Positions 1 to 13,130 of a stretch of DNA of 64,000 bases are shown one piece after another. Origin of the DNA: Alisma plantago-aquatica. Its lineage: Eukaryota; Streptophyta; Magnoliopsida; Alismatales; Alismataceae. The position numbers and the translations under genes are program-made. Each line of letters begins with the position of its first letter. Position 1 is the stretch's first letter. The notes beneath the pieces were generated by a model. The model had not been told where the DNA came from, ran no database searches, and saw only the letters and a list, made by a program, of their open reading frames with translations. The stretch is from assembly GCA_963693085.1 (NCBI GenBank), contig OY856409.1, positions 1,332,140,415 through 1,332,204,414 on the forward strand, written 5' to 3'.

Positions 1-996
1 GGGGGTCGTCCTCCTGTTTCTCCAAGCTCCCTTGGTCGTTTTTACAAACAAGAAGTGAAAGTGGATTCGAAATTATCCCTTCACCTCAAAGATAAAGGAG
101 CTTATATATGAATTTTATTGAAAATTCATTTAAGAGAGAGGAAGTAGGAATTATCTCCTCAACTTTCTTTCCATATGCCCCCTTATTTTCCTTAGGGACG
201 AGGCTATCCTATTTTCCTCTTATTCCTCTAAGTTATCCACGATTTAAAGTAAAACAAACTAAGCACCTTAAATCATATTATAATAATATCCATAAGTGAG
301 TGGATATTTCTTTTTCTTTTCTTAATGTGAGTGGGTTCTCCACTCACATAGATATTTCCTTTGCCTTTTCAAGGCACAAGGACGTACACACATAACCAAA
401 CTCAACCATTATAGTTTTGGTTGAAGGGAAATCCAATTAATGTAATTATTTTTGCATAAAATTGAGTTAGGGTTTCAATTATGCTTAAATCTTGATTATT
501 TTAATATCAAGATTCTCTCTCCTTCAAAATGATTCAAATGAGGCGCCCCTCTCAAATAATTTTCTCTAACAAATGACAATAATCATGAGGGACCCTCATG
601 AAGTGGTATTTTTCATATTGAACCCTAGATTTTGGGTAAATTGCACATTACACCAAAACTAGGTTTTAATGCACAAACATTGCTCAACATGCTCTTTCTT
701 GTTATTCAGGCTTGTAGAAGCCATAATACTACATCATACTCATTCCCATGATGCTTCAACACATGAGGAACATTGTATCATGTACAATTTGCAAGTTCAC
801 CCCTCAACTTGGGTAATTTGCACTTTAGTCCAAAACTAACAAAACATTGTTTCAACATTATTCAAAAGGGACTAAAATTGAAATATAAGTTCCTCTTGAG
901 CCTTAATTACTTTTAGAGAGATAAGAGAGAGCATATAATCAACTTCGTTAAGAAAAATATCTAGGTTTAAGCATAACCCAGGTCAGGGATGTTACA
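1..996 (-). mobile_element. LTR fragment (gypsy-type), running off the left edge
   Basis: Read on the minus strand, this stretch starts at 996 with TGTAACATCCC, the usual start of plant gypsy LTRs of this kind. It abuts directly on an integrase reading frame at 997, with no homology across the join, so it looks like an LTR inserted into that pol gene. Its other end, and so any TSD, lies outside the window; CTTAT (997-1001) would be the right-hand duplication. No coding potential is seen. It could instead be the 3' LTR of the adjacent element joined by a deletion, but its start does not match the proposed start of the LTR at 4563-6985. Confidence 0.4.
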
Positions 997-3900
997 CTTA
1001 TGTTCGGCCTTCACCCTCTGACATGTATGACAACTGGCCACATGCAACTCTATATACTTCTTCATCTCAGGCCTTCAATGTACTACTACAAATTTCAGCT
1101 ATCTTGGTAGTACCATGGTGTATGGTGTACTTAAAATCATGAGCTTCTACATTTCATGATTCCTCAAGGTTGACTCCTCAGAAACCCTAAAGCACTCTAG
1201 TAGTGGGTTCTACCACCTTCCCTTTTCCTGAGAGGTGTATCTAAGGTTCTTACAACTATCCTTCTATCTTATCAAGGTCTGGGCTGGCTAACTAGGAAAC
1301 CACTAACTCGACCAATAGGTCTGGTTGTATTTGGATGTTAGTCATACATGTGTCATCTTATAATGACCGTAGGGTTCACCTAGCAACCTCTGCTAGCCTC
1401 TCCACTGGCCAAACAAGATAGCTTGTACACCTGAGTTGTATTCAGATGAGAACATCTTGTTACCACATAAGCTTCCTTATATGTAGGAGATGGTGAGACA
1501 TAAACCTTCATATAATCCACTCATCATCCTCATCTAGGGTTTAAGTCTAACTGAGTCAAGAAAACTTTAAGCTCATCATCTTGATTACCAAACCCAAGAT
1601 GCAACTCTTAGGATCCAAATTGCTTTTGACAAGTATGTTCTCATATGATGGTTACCTTAGTTCATCTATGATTTCATACCATCCATCCAAAAAAACTCTC
1701 AAAAAGGTGTGATACTTCCTTCAATCCTCAAACATCATAGAATGGTTTCAACTCATATCACCTCTATATTTAGCATATGGCACACATTTTATCCTATCTC
1801 TCACACCTAGAACAAGAAGAAATAGGCATTTGGCTGCAGTCCATATACAGAGTTCATCCTGTTCCAAGAGTAGAGATGGTGCGTCACACATCGCCATCAC
1901 TCTTTTCCAATCTAAGTTGAAACATACTTCACATGACTTCTCACCATGAACATCTCCATTATGGGTCTACACCCATGGGCAGACTTTTCCCATCACCTCT
2001 GGATCTTAACATCTCTCTTATGTACAATCCTTAGTCATTACCTCAAGGTCCCAAGGGTGCCAGTACTTTTGGGGTGATATGACCCTTATGCATTTAAGGA
2101 GTGCCTCTCACTTTTACCCCTTAGGCCCCATGAACTCATGAAGGTGGTCAAACTCATAACCCATGGGCCTCAGGTAAAGGTAGTTGTTACCTCCCGACGC
2201 CATGGTCTTATGCATTCAGGGAACATACAACTTCTACTCGCATTGGTCTTATCCCTACTTGACCTTAGTGTTGACTTAGGATTCTACTATAGCTCATGGT
2301 TTCTGTGTTGATACTCAAGCACATCTCATCCTTGAATCCTCACCTGAATCTCCATCCTCTCTCTAGGCATTCAGGGCTCACTTTGCATCCCTCATAGGAA
2401 TGATGGTGACCTACCTACCTCCGTCTGGCCCCATACATGTTACCTCCATGGCAACATATCTTCCTACCCCTTAGAGATGGTCACACATGGGTCTATAGTT
2501 TCATGATCATACTATGTGCTCTTCACTTATCTCATCAAGCTCTTATAAGTGGCCTCTTAAGGTTACGTCAAACCTAAACAAGAGTTGGTGCTCACCCCAA
2601 CAAGAAGGGTCCCTTCCCAGGACGGGAGAAAACTATCTCTTGATAGTAACAAAGATCACGAAACGTTCATATCTCCAAGGTTTACATCATCATGTACATG
2701 CTTAGCCCTAGCATGCTACTTCTGCACATAGCTAGCAAGAAGACATTCTACTAACCACTTAAGCTCCTTGGTATGTGATACTTGATCCTTATTTCTCAAA
2801 GTTGGACCACTATCATACATGCGTATGTCACCAACCTATGTGAGTGGTTCCTCAAACATTTATCTCATTTCTAGTGGAGTTTCCTTTACTCTAAAACATG
2901 GGGGTGCCATGCTCGATTTCCATGAACTCAAACATCTTCATGAGCATCAGGTGCACCATGTACTACTACCTCCCCTCTTAGGTCTAGGAACCCCAGGTTC
3001 ACCTCTTATGCAATATCTATCTAACTACATGCTCAGCTATCTAACCATGAACCGAACCTTTATCGGATATAGCACATACATCCCAACACTCTTCCACATG
3101 AACACACTTACGAGCCCTACACCCAGAAAAGCAACTGGGTACGAGGCCTCACAACTTGTTACCATACCTTTTCAGGGTATATGGAACTCTTCTTGCTGCA
3201 CCTAAAAGGTAGGTACGCATATCATCTATACATTCAATCATGAAGCCTCTATCTCCTTTTTTAGGGTTTGGTTCCTCCAAAGGCATCCAAGGTACGATAA
3301 GTCTCTAAGGATTATGCATGAGGCAACCACATATATCTACTCAGGGTCGTCTATTCCAGGCCATATAATACCCAACTTGTCATGATTCCTCATGTCTCGG
3401 AGTCAAGGTATCCAACCTTCTTCATCAAGTCTCGCTCTCTCTCTCTCTCTCTAGGGCTAACGTTTCAACTGGTCCTACCACTAGAGGTTCTCTCTTAGAA
3501 GATGGGTCAAACTCTTAAGGATACATGTCTACACCTACCTGGGTGAAATGTATGATCCAAAACCTATGTCCGACCAGGGTTATCTAAAGATCAACATGCT
3601 CATCTCATAAACTTTCAAGTATAACCCTTCTGGCCTAGGTCTAAAACCTACTACCAACCTTGTTTCCACTCTTCTATGCATGCCTCTTTTTCTACTCCTA
3701 TATACCTGTTAGGGTTCCTATATGGTCATCACTAACCTTCCCAATGAGGTGAGAGATCCCTCACCCTCAACAAGCACAATCACCCAAGGTCAGATCACTA
3801 AAAGACACTAGGGTCACATAGTTCATTCTTCTCATGTTCACTCAAAACCCTTACGTAAAGCATGCATGTCTAACCTACATACTTGAAGGTATAGAAGACT

Positions 3901-4548
3901 AAGGTATTCAACTTATCTTTCCATCTCTTTCTCTAACTACCACTTAGGGTTTGGGTTGAGCATCATCCTCAGAGGATGCATCAAGTCTCCACCTCTTCCT
4001 GGAGGCCTCTTCCTCCAAGGCTAACTCTCTTCTTATCCTCCTACAAGAAGGTCTAACCTTAGAGCTCTCCCGAGGGCATGAAAACACATGCCATGCAACC
4101 TAAGCATGTAACTAAACTCAGTATGAGTTTCTAATTATCAAAGTACTTATGTCCATGACATATTTCTTACATGCTTTTTATTATTTGGTGGAGGATTCCT
4201 TAATCCTTATCATTCTTAACCCCAAAACTCAGGAGGGTGGTGGAGAGAAAGAGAAACCCTAATCTCTTAGAGTTATCCAATGAACGGGATATAGAAGGAA
4301 CAAAGATATGTGAGATAAGACTTAGAGGTATCTTATTTCAAGTTAAATCCTCTGATTTCGGCAAGGCAGTCACACAAAATTCGGGAGTCCTCATAGACCG
4401 ACTTGTGGGGAAGAGGAAACTCATGCCAGCCCCTAGATTGTGATCCTTTTCTAGACACCTCCATCAGTGAAAAATCTTCTAATAACTCCATTGGGTTCTA
4501 AAGAGTTTGTAAAATTTAATAATTATTAGAGATTAAATGGAAAAACAT
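997..4548 (-). pseudogene. Degenerate Ty3/gypsy internal region (gag-pol remnant)
   Basis: At about 1000-1150 the minus strand reads clearly as the N-terminal zinc-binding (H2C2) part of a gypsy integrase: a YTIHxGTTK block, then PEMKKYIELH and SCHTCQRVKAEH, with one frame change between the blocks. Integrase inserts element cDNA into host DNA. From there to the primer-binding site at 4549 only decayed sequence is seen. At about 3960-4080 the minus strand carries a short Arg/Glu-rich stretch that could be the gag N-terminus. I could not pick out the RT catalytic motif. No open frame of useful length survives. The microsatellite (CT)n at about 3432-3451 lies within it. Confidence 0.6.
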
Positions 4549-4560
4549 GCTCTGATACCA
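4549..4560 (-). other. Primer-binding site (tRNA-Met type), minus strand
   Basis: The minus strand reads TGGTATCAGAGC, complementary to the 3' end of tRNA-Met, two bases inside the end of an LTR that finishes in GTTACA. This fixes both the strand of the gypsy element and the internal end of its 5' LTR. Confidence 0.8.
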
Positions 4561-4562
4561 AA

Positions 4563-6985
4563 TGTAACGACCCCACTTCCCGATAACCCCCAATTAAGGA
4601 AGACCAAGAAGTCAGATCCACTATCCCAAAAAAAGATCAATGGTTTTTCAAATAATAAAAAATAATTAATAAATTCTACTACTACTAAGCTTGAAATAGG
4701 ATAAAAATTTTCTTTTTACATACCTCACAAAAATAGGAATCTAGAACCTCTACCCACTGTAGAGTTCTATCTAATAAATCCTCCTTTATGATTTAACTTT
4801 ATTCTTCACAAGTTCCACTTTACTATTTGTCTAATTTTTTTATATTCCTAAAACACCAACAAACAAAACATCATTTAATATAATGAATTATATTGGTATG
4901 TGGGGGAACCAAAATGTTTCATCTATTTCTAACAACATAATGCAACCAAATTATTGCTTAACAGATCAAACTTTACGTATTAAACATAACTACTCAATCC
5001 ATACATATCCTTGCCTCTGTGTTGTCCCTATAGTGGACATGGATACTACCTCTCTCATATGGTAGATCTCAAATAACCCCCATGATCCTACCTTACAAGT
5101 AGATCACTACATAGGCTGTGTAGTCGTATGGTCCTACCCAAGGGTAGACCAACACATCAACTCATGATAGCCTGATGATCCTACACCAAGGGTAGACCAT
5201 GTACTAGGTCATCCATCTCATCATCATAAAAACTACAGAGGAGGACTAGGATCTGAGCTAGTCATGCACATATATTTATGGTGATAGTCATAGTCACTTT
5301 ATAGTTGCATGAAATAAATGTCAACCAAGCAGTTAATTTCAAGCAACCGGTAAAACTTTGGAAATCACAATGAATCTAGAGCGATTAGTCATAAGAGTAA
5401 CCACATACCTGATTTGGAGTCTCAAATATAAGCAAGATATCCAATCCAATCAAGATGTCTAATCAAGTAAGCCAAGCAACCAATCAAGCAAGCTTGATCC
5501 TGAAAATATGTGTAACACCTAATTGTTACCATCACATCCCAAACAACTCCTTATTGACTTGTGACACCTTTCTAAGGTTGCTAAGTCTCATTAGGATTCA
5601 TTAGGGCTTCTTAGATCAATTTCTCAAACTTTATCCTTTTTAGGTCAACAAACCCTAAAATAGCTTTTCTACTCATAGAAATCCGAATTGCTCAAATTAT
5701 CCACATTAAGGATCATTTATACTCAAATTGACTTGTAACAACATATCTCCATCTTATTCATGGATTTGCACAATTAAAACCATTAAAACTCATACTTATC
5801 AAAATTAGGGTTTCTAGGCCCATTAATGCATATTCATGTACATGGAACCCTAAATTTAGCACATGGATTATCCTTTTAGACTCAAAACATCCTTTTTATT
5901 GTCAATAGGTTAATATGCTCATATATCCTCCATCTTAATCTTCCCAACTTCATAGAACATCAAAATTAGGGTTATTCATTAATAACAACATTAAAGGTGA
6001 CAACTTTAGGTACTTTTTGAATTGCAAGTAGGATTAGGCTCCAATTATATTTTTAATGGATTCCTTGATTTTTTTTTGATCAATTTCATATATAATTTGT
6101 TCATATCTGAGCTACCAATTTTTTTTCTATATTTATTCTAAAATTATTACCTCTCGGCCAATGGGATGCCGCCACATTAGCAACACAACCCGCTTTCCCT
6201 TTACCATGTGGACCATGTCCATCCAATGGGTGCGGCCACGCGAGCGAGTTATATCCCGCGAAATTCCATATGTGCCCACAATTTCCAACACGCAAGTCAA
6301 GGGAAAGTTTGTCTTTTCACGCTTGGTTATGTCCTTCATTGCCATCCTTTTCTTCATGCGGAGCAGCTCCTCTAGCGAGTCAATCTGTTCATTGACTTTG
6401 CCCAACTACACCCCTAATCCGAAGGTGAGTGTGTGGTTCCCTCTGCCTCACCATACCGAAATAGGATGTGGTCTTTAATCGGTCAGAGGAGGAAAGGAAC
6501 TCAAGGTCCTAAGCCTCAATCTACACCTGAGCATAGGGAGGAAATAAAGAGAAGAGTAGCACCTATGCTTTGGAATTGAGGGAAAAAAGAGATTTTGGGA
6601 GTCCTGTAGAGCAATAGGGATGGGGTTCTGATCTCAATGGGGGTTACTATCCCCCTTTTATAGGTCGAGCTCCAGATAGTTGGGCACCGACGTGCTTTCT
6701 GATAGGGGAAAATCCTGGTAGCCTTCTAGAGTGGGTAAAACCAGGGTCAGTTGGATTCACTTTCACACCGCGATCTCATAGGAACAATTTCCTAATGTTG
6801 TTGTGAATCAGAGCAAGAGAAAGTGGCCCGAAAAGGATAGAACTCCCTATTAGATGAGTTTACTATTTGGTCCGAAGCTAGGAGATGATCTGCGGATCGT
6901 TGATCTACAATTTAATGGCCCCAAGAGTGTATGACATCTAAAAGGGTCAGGCCCAAGGTTTCCTAGTTCGATTTCAAATGTGACA
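4563..6985 (-). mobile_element. 5' LTR of gypsy element (about 2.4 kb), minus strand
   Basis: The inner boundary (4563) is fixed by the PBS. The outer boundary is placed at 6985, where the minus strand starts TGTCACATTTG; this is less certain. Inside is a TATA box (6656-6662) followed by a pyrimidine-rich leader, as expected for U3/R, and a U5 stretch with irregular repeats of a GTCTACCCTTGG-like unit at about 5130-5200. Length fits Tekay/Del-type LTRs. ORFs of 64-105 aa at 6100-6480 are GC-richer leader sequence with no family match. Confidence 0.55.
6656..6662 (-). promoter_or_regulatory. LTR TATA box (minus strand)
   Basis: The minus strand reads CTATAAAAGGGGG, a strong plant TATA box, inside the 4563-6985 LTR. 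Transcription would run towards lower coordinates, through the PBS into the gag-pol remnant. Confidence 0.55.
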
Positions 6986-8982
6986 AACCACATTATAATA
7001 TTTGTTGTCCCTTCACTTTAGGGAAACTTATCGATTGCATAACTCTCTCCTCTTTCATCCAATCATTCCCAAATTTTAAATCAAACTCCATAATGACTTA
7101 AAATTCATGTGTGCAATGTTTGGGACCCAAATTCTAAAGTATGAGAGACTTTTCTTCATAAGAAAGTAATCACTTATAAAGCCATATATCATGCATATCT
7201 TCTCTCTCCTGTTCTTTTATTTTCCTTTATTTGGATTCCTTTTACTATTAAAAACTATGTGAATTCGAAATATCTTCCATGATGATCAATCATACACCTT
7301 TCTACATTTATTTCTTAACTTTTCCTCATTATCTCAAATTTCCTTCTTAATATTGCATTATTTGATTTCTTCTTTTTATTTTAATCATATTGGACTCATT
7401 AACATACATGCTCAAAGGAAATATTGCAAAGGAAATCCTTTCAATACACATAAATCATACAATTCCATAATCATACATTTATTGGGCAAATTGCATTTCC
7501 AACCATATGAATCCAAAAATTGGGATTGTAACAAGTACTCACGAGTTGGAGGCATCATACACTTGAAGAAGTGCTTCAAAGTTGTTCTTAAGGAAGTGAG
7601 ATCCTCCATAAATAATAGTAGTGTAGATAAATCCAAAACATGGAAAAATGACTTTTCTACAAAGATTGATGACTACTTTGGAGTTATTGGAAACTATGGG
7701 GATGGCTTTGACCCATTTGGAACCATAAAAAAACTAAAAGAATGTAGGAGAACCCGCAAGAGTATGGGATTGGGACCATGTAATGCACACCACAAACGTC
7801 AATGACCTCCACTTCTTTATAGATAAATTGGCATCTCATCTCACTTACATATGTTTTCAGTCCTCTAACACTGGTTGGAAGAATTGATGTTGTTGTGGGC
7901 ATTCTTCAATGTAAAAGACTATAAGAAGACACATTGAAGAATGGTTAGGACACATGTGAGTGTCATTGGGCCATAATGACACTATTCAAGAATGAGAGGA
8001 GATTACTCCTCAAATATGGATACATAGTAAAGGCCATATGGACACAAACAATATATATAAGAATCATCCTAACAATAATATTGGATGTCAGACATAAATT
8101 TCTTCTTCTCATTCTTAGCCAATCTAGATGAAGGAATCTTGAATTTGTGTAGTTTATATAATTGGCATACCACATGGTGAACGTTGTTACCTATAGTAAT
8201 GATTCATCAGGAAAAGAGTCACTGATAGAGCCTAGGCCACCATCTTGGATGTGCAATCATATGACATGATTGGTGACAACTTTCTAGGTTCCATTTTGTT
8301 CGTGGTTTTAGATAAACTCTTGTCGTAATAAGACCCATCTAATTGTTTTGGGCTTTTTGTCCTTCATTAAAATTAAGAACTTGATGGAAACATGATCAAT
8401 GTAAACCACCATTTGCAAGCCTATTAGATAGGATTTTGTTGTTGAAGGTGTATACAGTAGCAAAAAGCTCCTTTTTAGTATTTTTGCAATTCCATTGCAC
8501 ATCTTACAACATATTACTAGTGTTGTAAATGGCATGATGCTTATTGTCAACAAACTTCCTCAAAAGTAGGCCTACTACATAGTCACTAGAATCAAACATG
8601 ATCTTAAAAGGAAGAGACAAATCTAGGGTATGAAGGATGGGAGTAGAAACTAGAGATTTCTAAAGGCTACTAAAGCTCTTCGTGCATTCAAAGCTAAAGA
8701 TGAGGTCCATAACCTTTTGGAATTGATTTTTAAGAGGTCTAGTGACATTGATATAATCACGAATGAACATCCTACTTAGATAGGAATGTCACAAAAATCC
8801 CTAGACTTCTTTGAAAATTAAGAGATAACTTGGAAATGGATTCTATATTCACCTTGTCATTGTTGATGCCTTGGAAGATGATGTGATGTCCTAGATAAAT
8901 GCCATTGTCCATTGTGAAGTGGCATTTTCCCAATTAAGCATCAGATCAGCTTCTTCAAAATGATCTAGGGCCAAGAAAGATG
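6986..8982 (-). pseudogene. Athila-like Ty3/gypsy pol remnant, 3' part (RT end, RNase H, integrase)
   Basis: Reading down the minus strand: about 8830-8980 gives the end of the RT palm (LMLNWEN, IYLGHHI); 8580-8720 gives the RT connection (STPILHTLDLSLPF, FDSSDYVVG); 8310-8550 gives RNase H (KKELFATVYTFNN, YLIGLQMVVYIDH, TIRWVLLRQEF). Integrase follows, with the zinc-finger end at about 7850-7950 (RTENICK, DEMPIYL) and core sequence at 7560-7830 (VEVIDVCGVHYMVPIPYS, YGGSHFLKNNFEALLQ). Several frames and many stops are involved, so it is dead. The upstream half of the RT is displaced to 12584 onward by an LTR insertion. Sequence between 6986 and about 7500 is too decayed to assign. Confidence 0.8.
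8978..8982. repeat. Target-site duplication AAAGA, left copy
   Basis: AAAGA directly precedes the LTR start TGTAACAT and recurs at 12579-12583 just after the LTR end ACCTTACA. It is a perfect 5-bp duplication, the size made by gypsy integrases. Confidence 0.85.
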
Positions 8983-11900
8983 TAACATACTAGATCTCAA
9001 ACCCTACCCTAGAAGTTTGATCTCTTAGATTTAGCCAAACAAGGTTGAGGTTAGATCTAATAAATGTTTAGTATAACCCTAATGAGCTAATGCATGCATA
9101 CATTACCCTAATATAACCTCATGTCCTCAAACTAGTCTCAAGCCAAGTATAGACACATAAAATATGTCACATGAGATAATAATGAATTATATAAAATTTC
9201 GTGCAAATAATTACACATAATTCTTTTGGTGACTATTTTAATTTATAGAACGTAAATGGAGGAGCAATAATGATAATAGTGAAATAATATGATAACTTAA
9301 GTAATAATGTGACAGTAATGGATAGAAATATTAATTGTGACATAACTCATTAAAAGAAATCTCAAAAGTGGAATCTAAGTTAAGAATCGTGTTCCTTGGT
9401 TCCCAATTACCTTGGGAGTCAAGTTCCACATTATTCACATAATGATAATTAATTTAATTTATTTTGGACAAAGAAGATCTATGATTTCCCTAAAATATCA
9501 AATAAAATAATAAATGACCCCAAAAGAGGAAAATAATCTTAGATTCATAATCTACACATTAAATATAGCCTTTGGTGAATTTTAATCAAATTTGGAAGAT
9601 GTTTGATTAAAATATGAAAATAGGAGAGAGAAAGTGTGTAGAACCTTCAATATATTAAATAAATATACAAACAACCCCAACATGTAAAATTGATGGCAAA
9701 TTCGTATCCAACACATTAGATATGACTTGTAGGTGAAGTTTCATCAAATTTGGATAACCCTATATATCATAAATGCATGAGGAAAGAGAAATTAAGATTT
9801 GGTTAAATAATGCATCAAAAGTTTCCAAATGTGAAATATAATGCCAAAATCGAAATCTACATGCTTTAGTTAGCCTTGGTGCAAAATTTCATATTATTCG
9901 GACTATGTTTAGACCATCAATTTGAGTAAGTAAGAGAAAGACATAATATATCGATATCACTTTATTTAGTTTCCTAATTTGAATAAGATTCTCAGTTGAT
10001 TTTTTTCACAATGGTTTATTTGAGAAAGCAGAGTCCTGTCTGTCAGATTTTTAATTAAATGGCACAAGCATTTTCCTCTTCCTCAGTTCTAAGACGGAAA
10101 CCAGGTCTTGATGACCTATTCATCTCTGATCTTTTCTCAACTCCTTCACTCTCTTGAGTATTTCTCCTCCTCCTTTCTCCTCTCGCACACCTTCCTTGTT
10201 TCCTCCCAAACATGAGGACCCTATATAATCTAGGGTTTCATTGCCTCCACCCTTCTTTCGCTAAATTGCTCCTCACCACTCAGTTTCTCCCTGTTCCCAT
10301 TTCCCAACTCATCCCCTCTCATATATGTATCATCGGAACCCCTGGGAGCTTGTCCATGACTTCCACTGGGTCCCATGTTCTTGTTTCCCACTTTGGTTCA
10401 GGTAGTTTTTCCTCAGATCATGCCTCTCCTACTCCGGGCACCTGTGCCGGAAATGCCTGTGTTGGGTTTTAACCTCCGACTTTCTCAGGACATAAGAGGG
10501 ATCCAGGTGTTTTCTTGGAACCCAGAGAAGCTTTTGCAGACCTTCGATGGATTGAATTTGAGGTATTTTTGATTTCCCCCTTTTTCCTTCTTGTCTTGGT
10601 GGGGACCTGTTCTAGAGTCCTAATTTTGCTCGCTGCCTCTGCCTTAGCTTGATGAGTCCAGTTGGGGACCATCGATTTCCATCTGAGATTAGTTTCTGGT
10701 GATTTGCACCATGTTTACAAGTAGGCTTTGGAATTTTGGTGTTTTCTACTGTGTTTCCCTCATGTGAGAGGAAGTGAAGGAGGAAGACGAGTTTAATTGG
10801 TTTCTCTATTCTACGATCTCTTTTTCCTTCTTTCTTTGCTTTTCGGGCGAGGGGTATTCTAGTCTTTTTTCCATCTATTTTCTTTGTTTTGACGAGTCAG
10901 TATGAGCATTGGACTCACTGACGAGGGTTCCATTGATTGGGTCAGGTTGGCTAGGGCCTTATTCTCTTTCTCTCTCTCTTCACCTCTCTCAAATAGGTTT
11001 GCTGAGATGTCAATCTCTGATTGGTCGATATTCGAAAAATCATAACTATTTATTACTTTGTCCAAAAAAAAATATGCTTTGAACTCAGAAAAAGATGCTC
11101 TTTCTAATAAAAATAATTTCATGGTTTGATTTAAAGTTTTATCAAAGGTGAGTTTCTAGAAAATGATTTAATAGATAAAAATCACAAAAAATGCACTTTA
11201 ATCCTTATAACTCCAAAATATACAAAATTATATGTTTTCTTAATCAAGAGAACCTATCTAGAAATATGATGATGTTTTCAGAGTCTAAATATAGGTTTCA
11301 TGTAAAAAGTCAAAAATATGGGTTTTCTTTACATTAATGCTTATGACAAACCCTAATACATGTGAATAATTATAATTAGGTAAAGTTGATGTTGAAAACA
11401 ACTAGATGGGTAAAGAGTGTTTCTAGGTCACAAGTTTAAGGTATGTTTACATCTCCTATTATTCTATGTTGAACAATTCACCTATATTTTCTTTCTCTTG
11501 GTCATATGGACCCTATACACAATGTCTTTTCTTTTGAAATCATAGTTCTTGTGAACTATATTATTTTGTTACTGATCTTGTGATCATGGATATTCTCTTG
11601 GACTCTTTTTCATATGCTTTGTGCATGTTGGACTTATTTGATTATATGTGCCCACTTTGTAGTGGGTGTTGCTTCTTTTCCCACCACGGTAGTGGATGTT
11701 ACTTTTATGGTACATTATTCTTTTATTATTGTTTATCTTTTGATATACATCATGTGGTGACTACTAGTATAATGTTGAATGTGATTTTATGTGGATGTGA
11801 AAATTCCCACATATTAATGCATATGTTAAATTCCTGCATAATTATATACAGGGGCAGATGTTAAATTCCTTCTCGGTAGATGTTGACAGACCATGACATC

Positions 11901-12578
11901 ACCTTATTATAGAGAAGATGTATACAAGACCATGTTCGCTCTACATATTTGGTAGATGTGTATTTCCTACCTACTTGATATGTTATTCTAGTTTTATCAC
12001 CAATGTTACACATGTATGCCCTATTTATATACTCTCTTGCTTCATTATTATTTTGTTGTTCATATTATTTTATGCCCTATTGGGTAGTACTTTAATTTTC
12101 TATGGGAAGCCTTTTATACTTGATGTCCTTTATTCTTTATATATTGCTCAATTTTCTATTTAGTATGCACATATCAACCTTTGTTGATGTCATCTAATTT
12201 TCTCTTCTTACTGGGGTGTGCTTCCAACCCTAGGTGAAGGACTTGGATGACATGGCATGAAGACTTGGACTTAACTTAAGGAGTTAAATCTTGGAGACAC
12301 AGTTGTTATGGTTTAGATTTTCCTCTACTAGATCCTTATGATGTGCCCTTTATGTAAAGCCTTATGGGAGATGATGTTGAGGTACTTTTGTAACCTTATG
12401 ATAAATTGAATATAGTCATTATTTTTATTTCGCTGCTAAACTTTGGTGTTATGATACATTCATGTTGAATAAATTGGTTTCATCCCTTTGACAAAAACTT
12501 TATGTTGGTGCTTGGTTTGGGATGTTGCCTTTTTATTTTATTAGGGAGTGGTTTCCCTCCGGGATCCCACACCTTACA
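8983..12578 (+). mobile_element. Solo LTR, gypsy type (3.6 kb), plus strand
   Basis: It starts TGTAACATAC, ends CACCTTACA and is flanked by perfect AAAGA duplications. The same Athila RT gene is found on both sides, in the same orientation and in register. There is no second LTR, PBS or internal coding, so this is a solo LTR left by recombination between the two LTRs of a full element. A TATA box at 10222-10228 and pyrimidine-rich leader at 10120-10340 mark U3/R. The short ORFs at 10212-12163 are LTR sequence with no recognisable product. Confidence 0.85.
10222..10228 (+). promoter_or_regulatory. TATA box of the solo LTR
   Basis: CCCTATATAATC is followed within 15 bases by the AGGGTTTC leader common at plant 5' ends. 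It sits about 1.24 kb into the LTR, a normal U3 length for this class. Any transcript would run rightwards. Confidence 0.5.
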
Positions 12579-12583
12579 AAAGA
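12579..12583. repeat. Target-site duplication AAAGA, right copy
   Basis: Partner of 8978-8982. Confidence 0.85.
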
Positions 12584-13130
12584 TGCGCAGGAATGCATCA
12601 AAAGAATATATATAATAATCCATGAAAATTCTTGTTATTGTATTGATAAGACCTTTGAAGATATTGAACATGTAGTGTTGGAAAATGTTAGGTGCATTGC
12701 ATAATCCTCAACGCATATAAAAAAGGCATATGTGCCAAAGGGACATGAAAAGTAGTCTTTTCTTAATTTTTGGGATTGATGGGGATCTTATAGAAGCAAG
12801 AGTTAAATTCCAAATAACATAAGAATTACTAGCATGTAAGTATCTCTGGGACTTGATCAAGAAATAGAAGTGAGAAGCATTCCTTCTGAGATGCATTGTT
12901 GAGATTTTGATAGTCGATGCAATGCATTACCAATCACAATACAAGACATGATGAGCTAATTGTTTCAATGAGATGTGAAGAGGGAATGTGTAAAATGTGG
13001 GACCCAGTAGGGGACCACTCCTTACTTGATTTGAGAAAAAAAATTGTGTAAACCCCATGAACACAAAAATTAACCAACTAAAAGGGGTGAAATTTTGTTT
13101 TCTTCTCAAACAGATGAGTACAAAAACATA
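12584..13130 (-). pseudogene. Athila-like pol remnant, 5' part of reverse transcriptase
   Basis: The minus strand at about 12590-12920 reads CIDYQNLNNASQ, then LLFLDQVPEIL, YKIPINPKN, EKTTFHVPLAHMP, then decayed copies of the LCNAP and IFMDDF blocks with frame changes. These are the fingers and palm of an Athila-type RT and precede, in gene order, the RT end found at 8830-8980. The two parts form one gene interrupted by the 8983-12578 LTR. Sequence from about 12930 to 13130 is only weakly readable as the upstream RT or protease linker. Confidence 0.75.

Noticed and set aside
2819..3205. 128-codon plus-strand ORF
   Set aside because: It runs against the sense of the surrounding minus-strand gypsy remnant and has no recognisable domain; likely a chance frame.
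7353..7805. 150-codon plus-strand ORF
   Set aside because: It is the antisense of the Athila integrase, which is readable on the minus strand.
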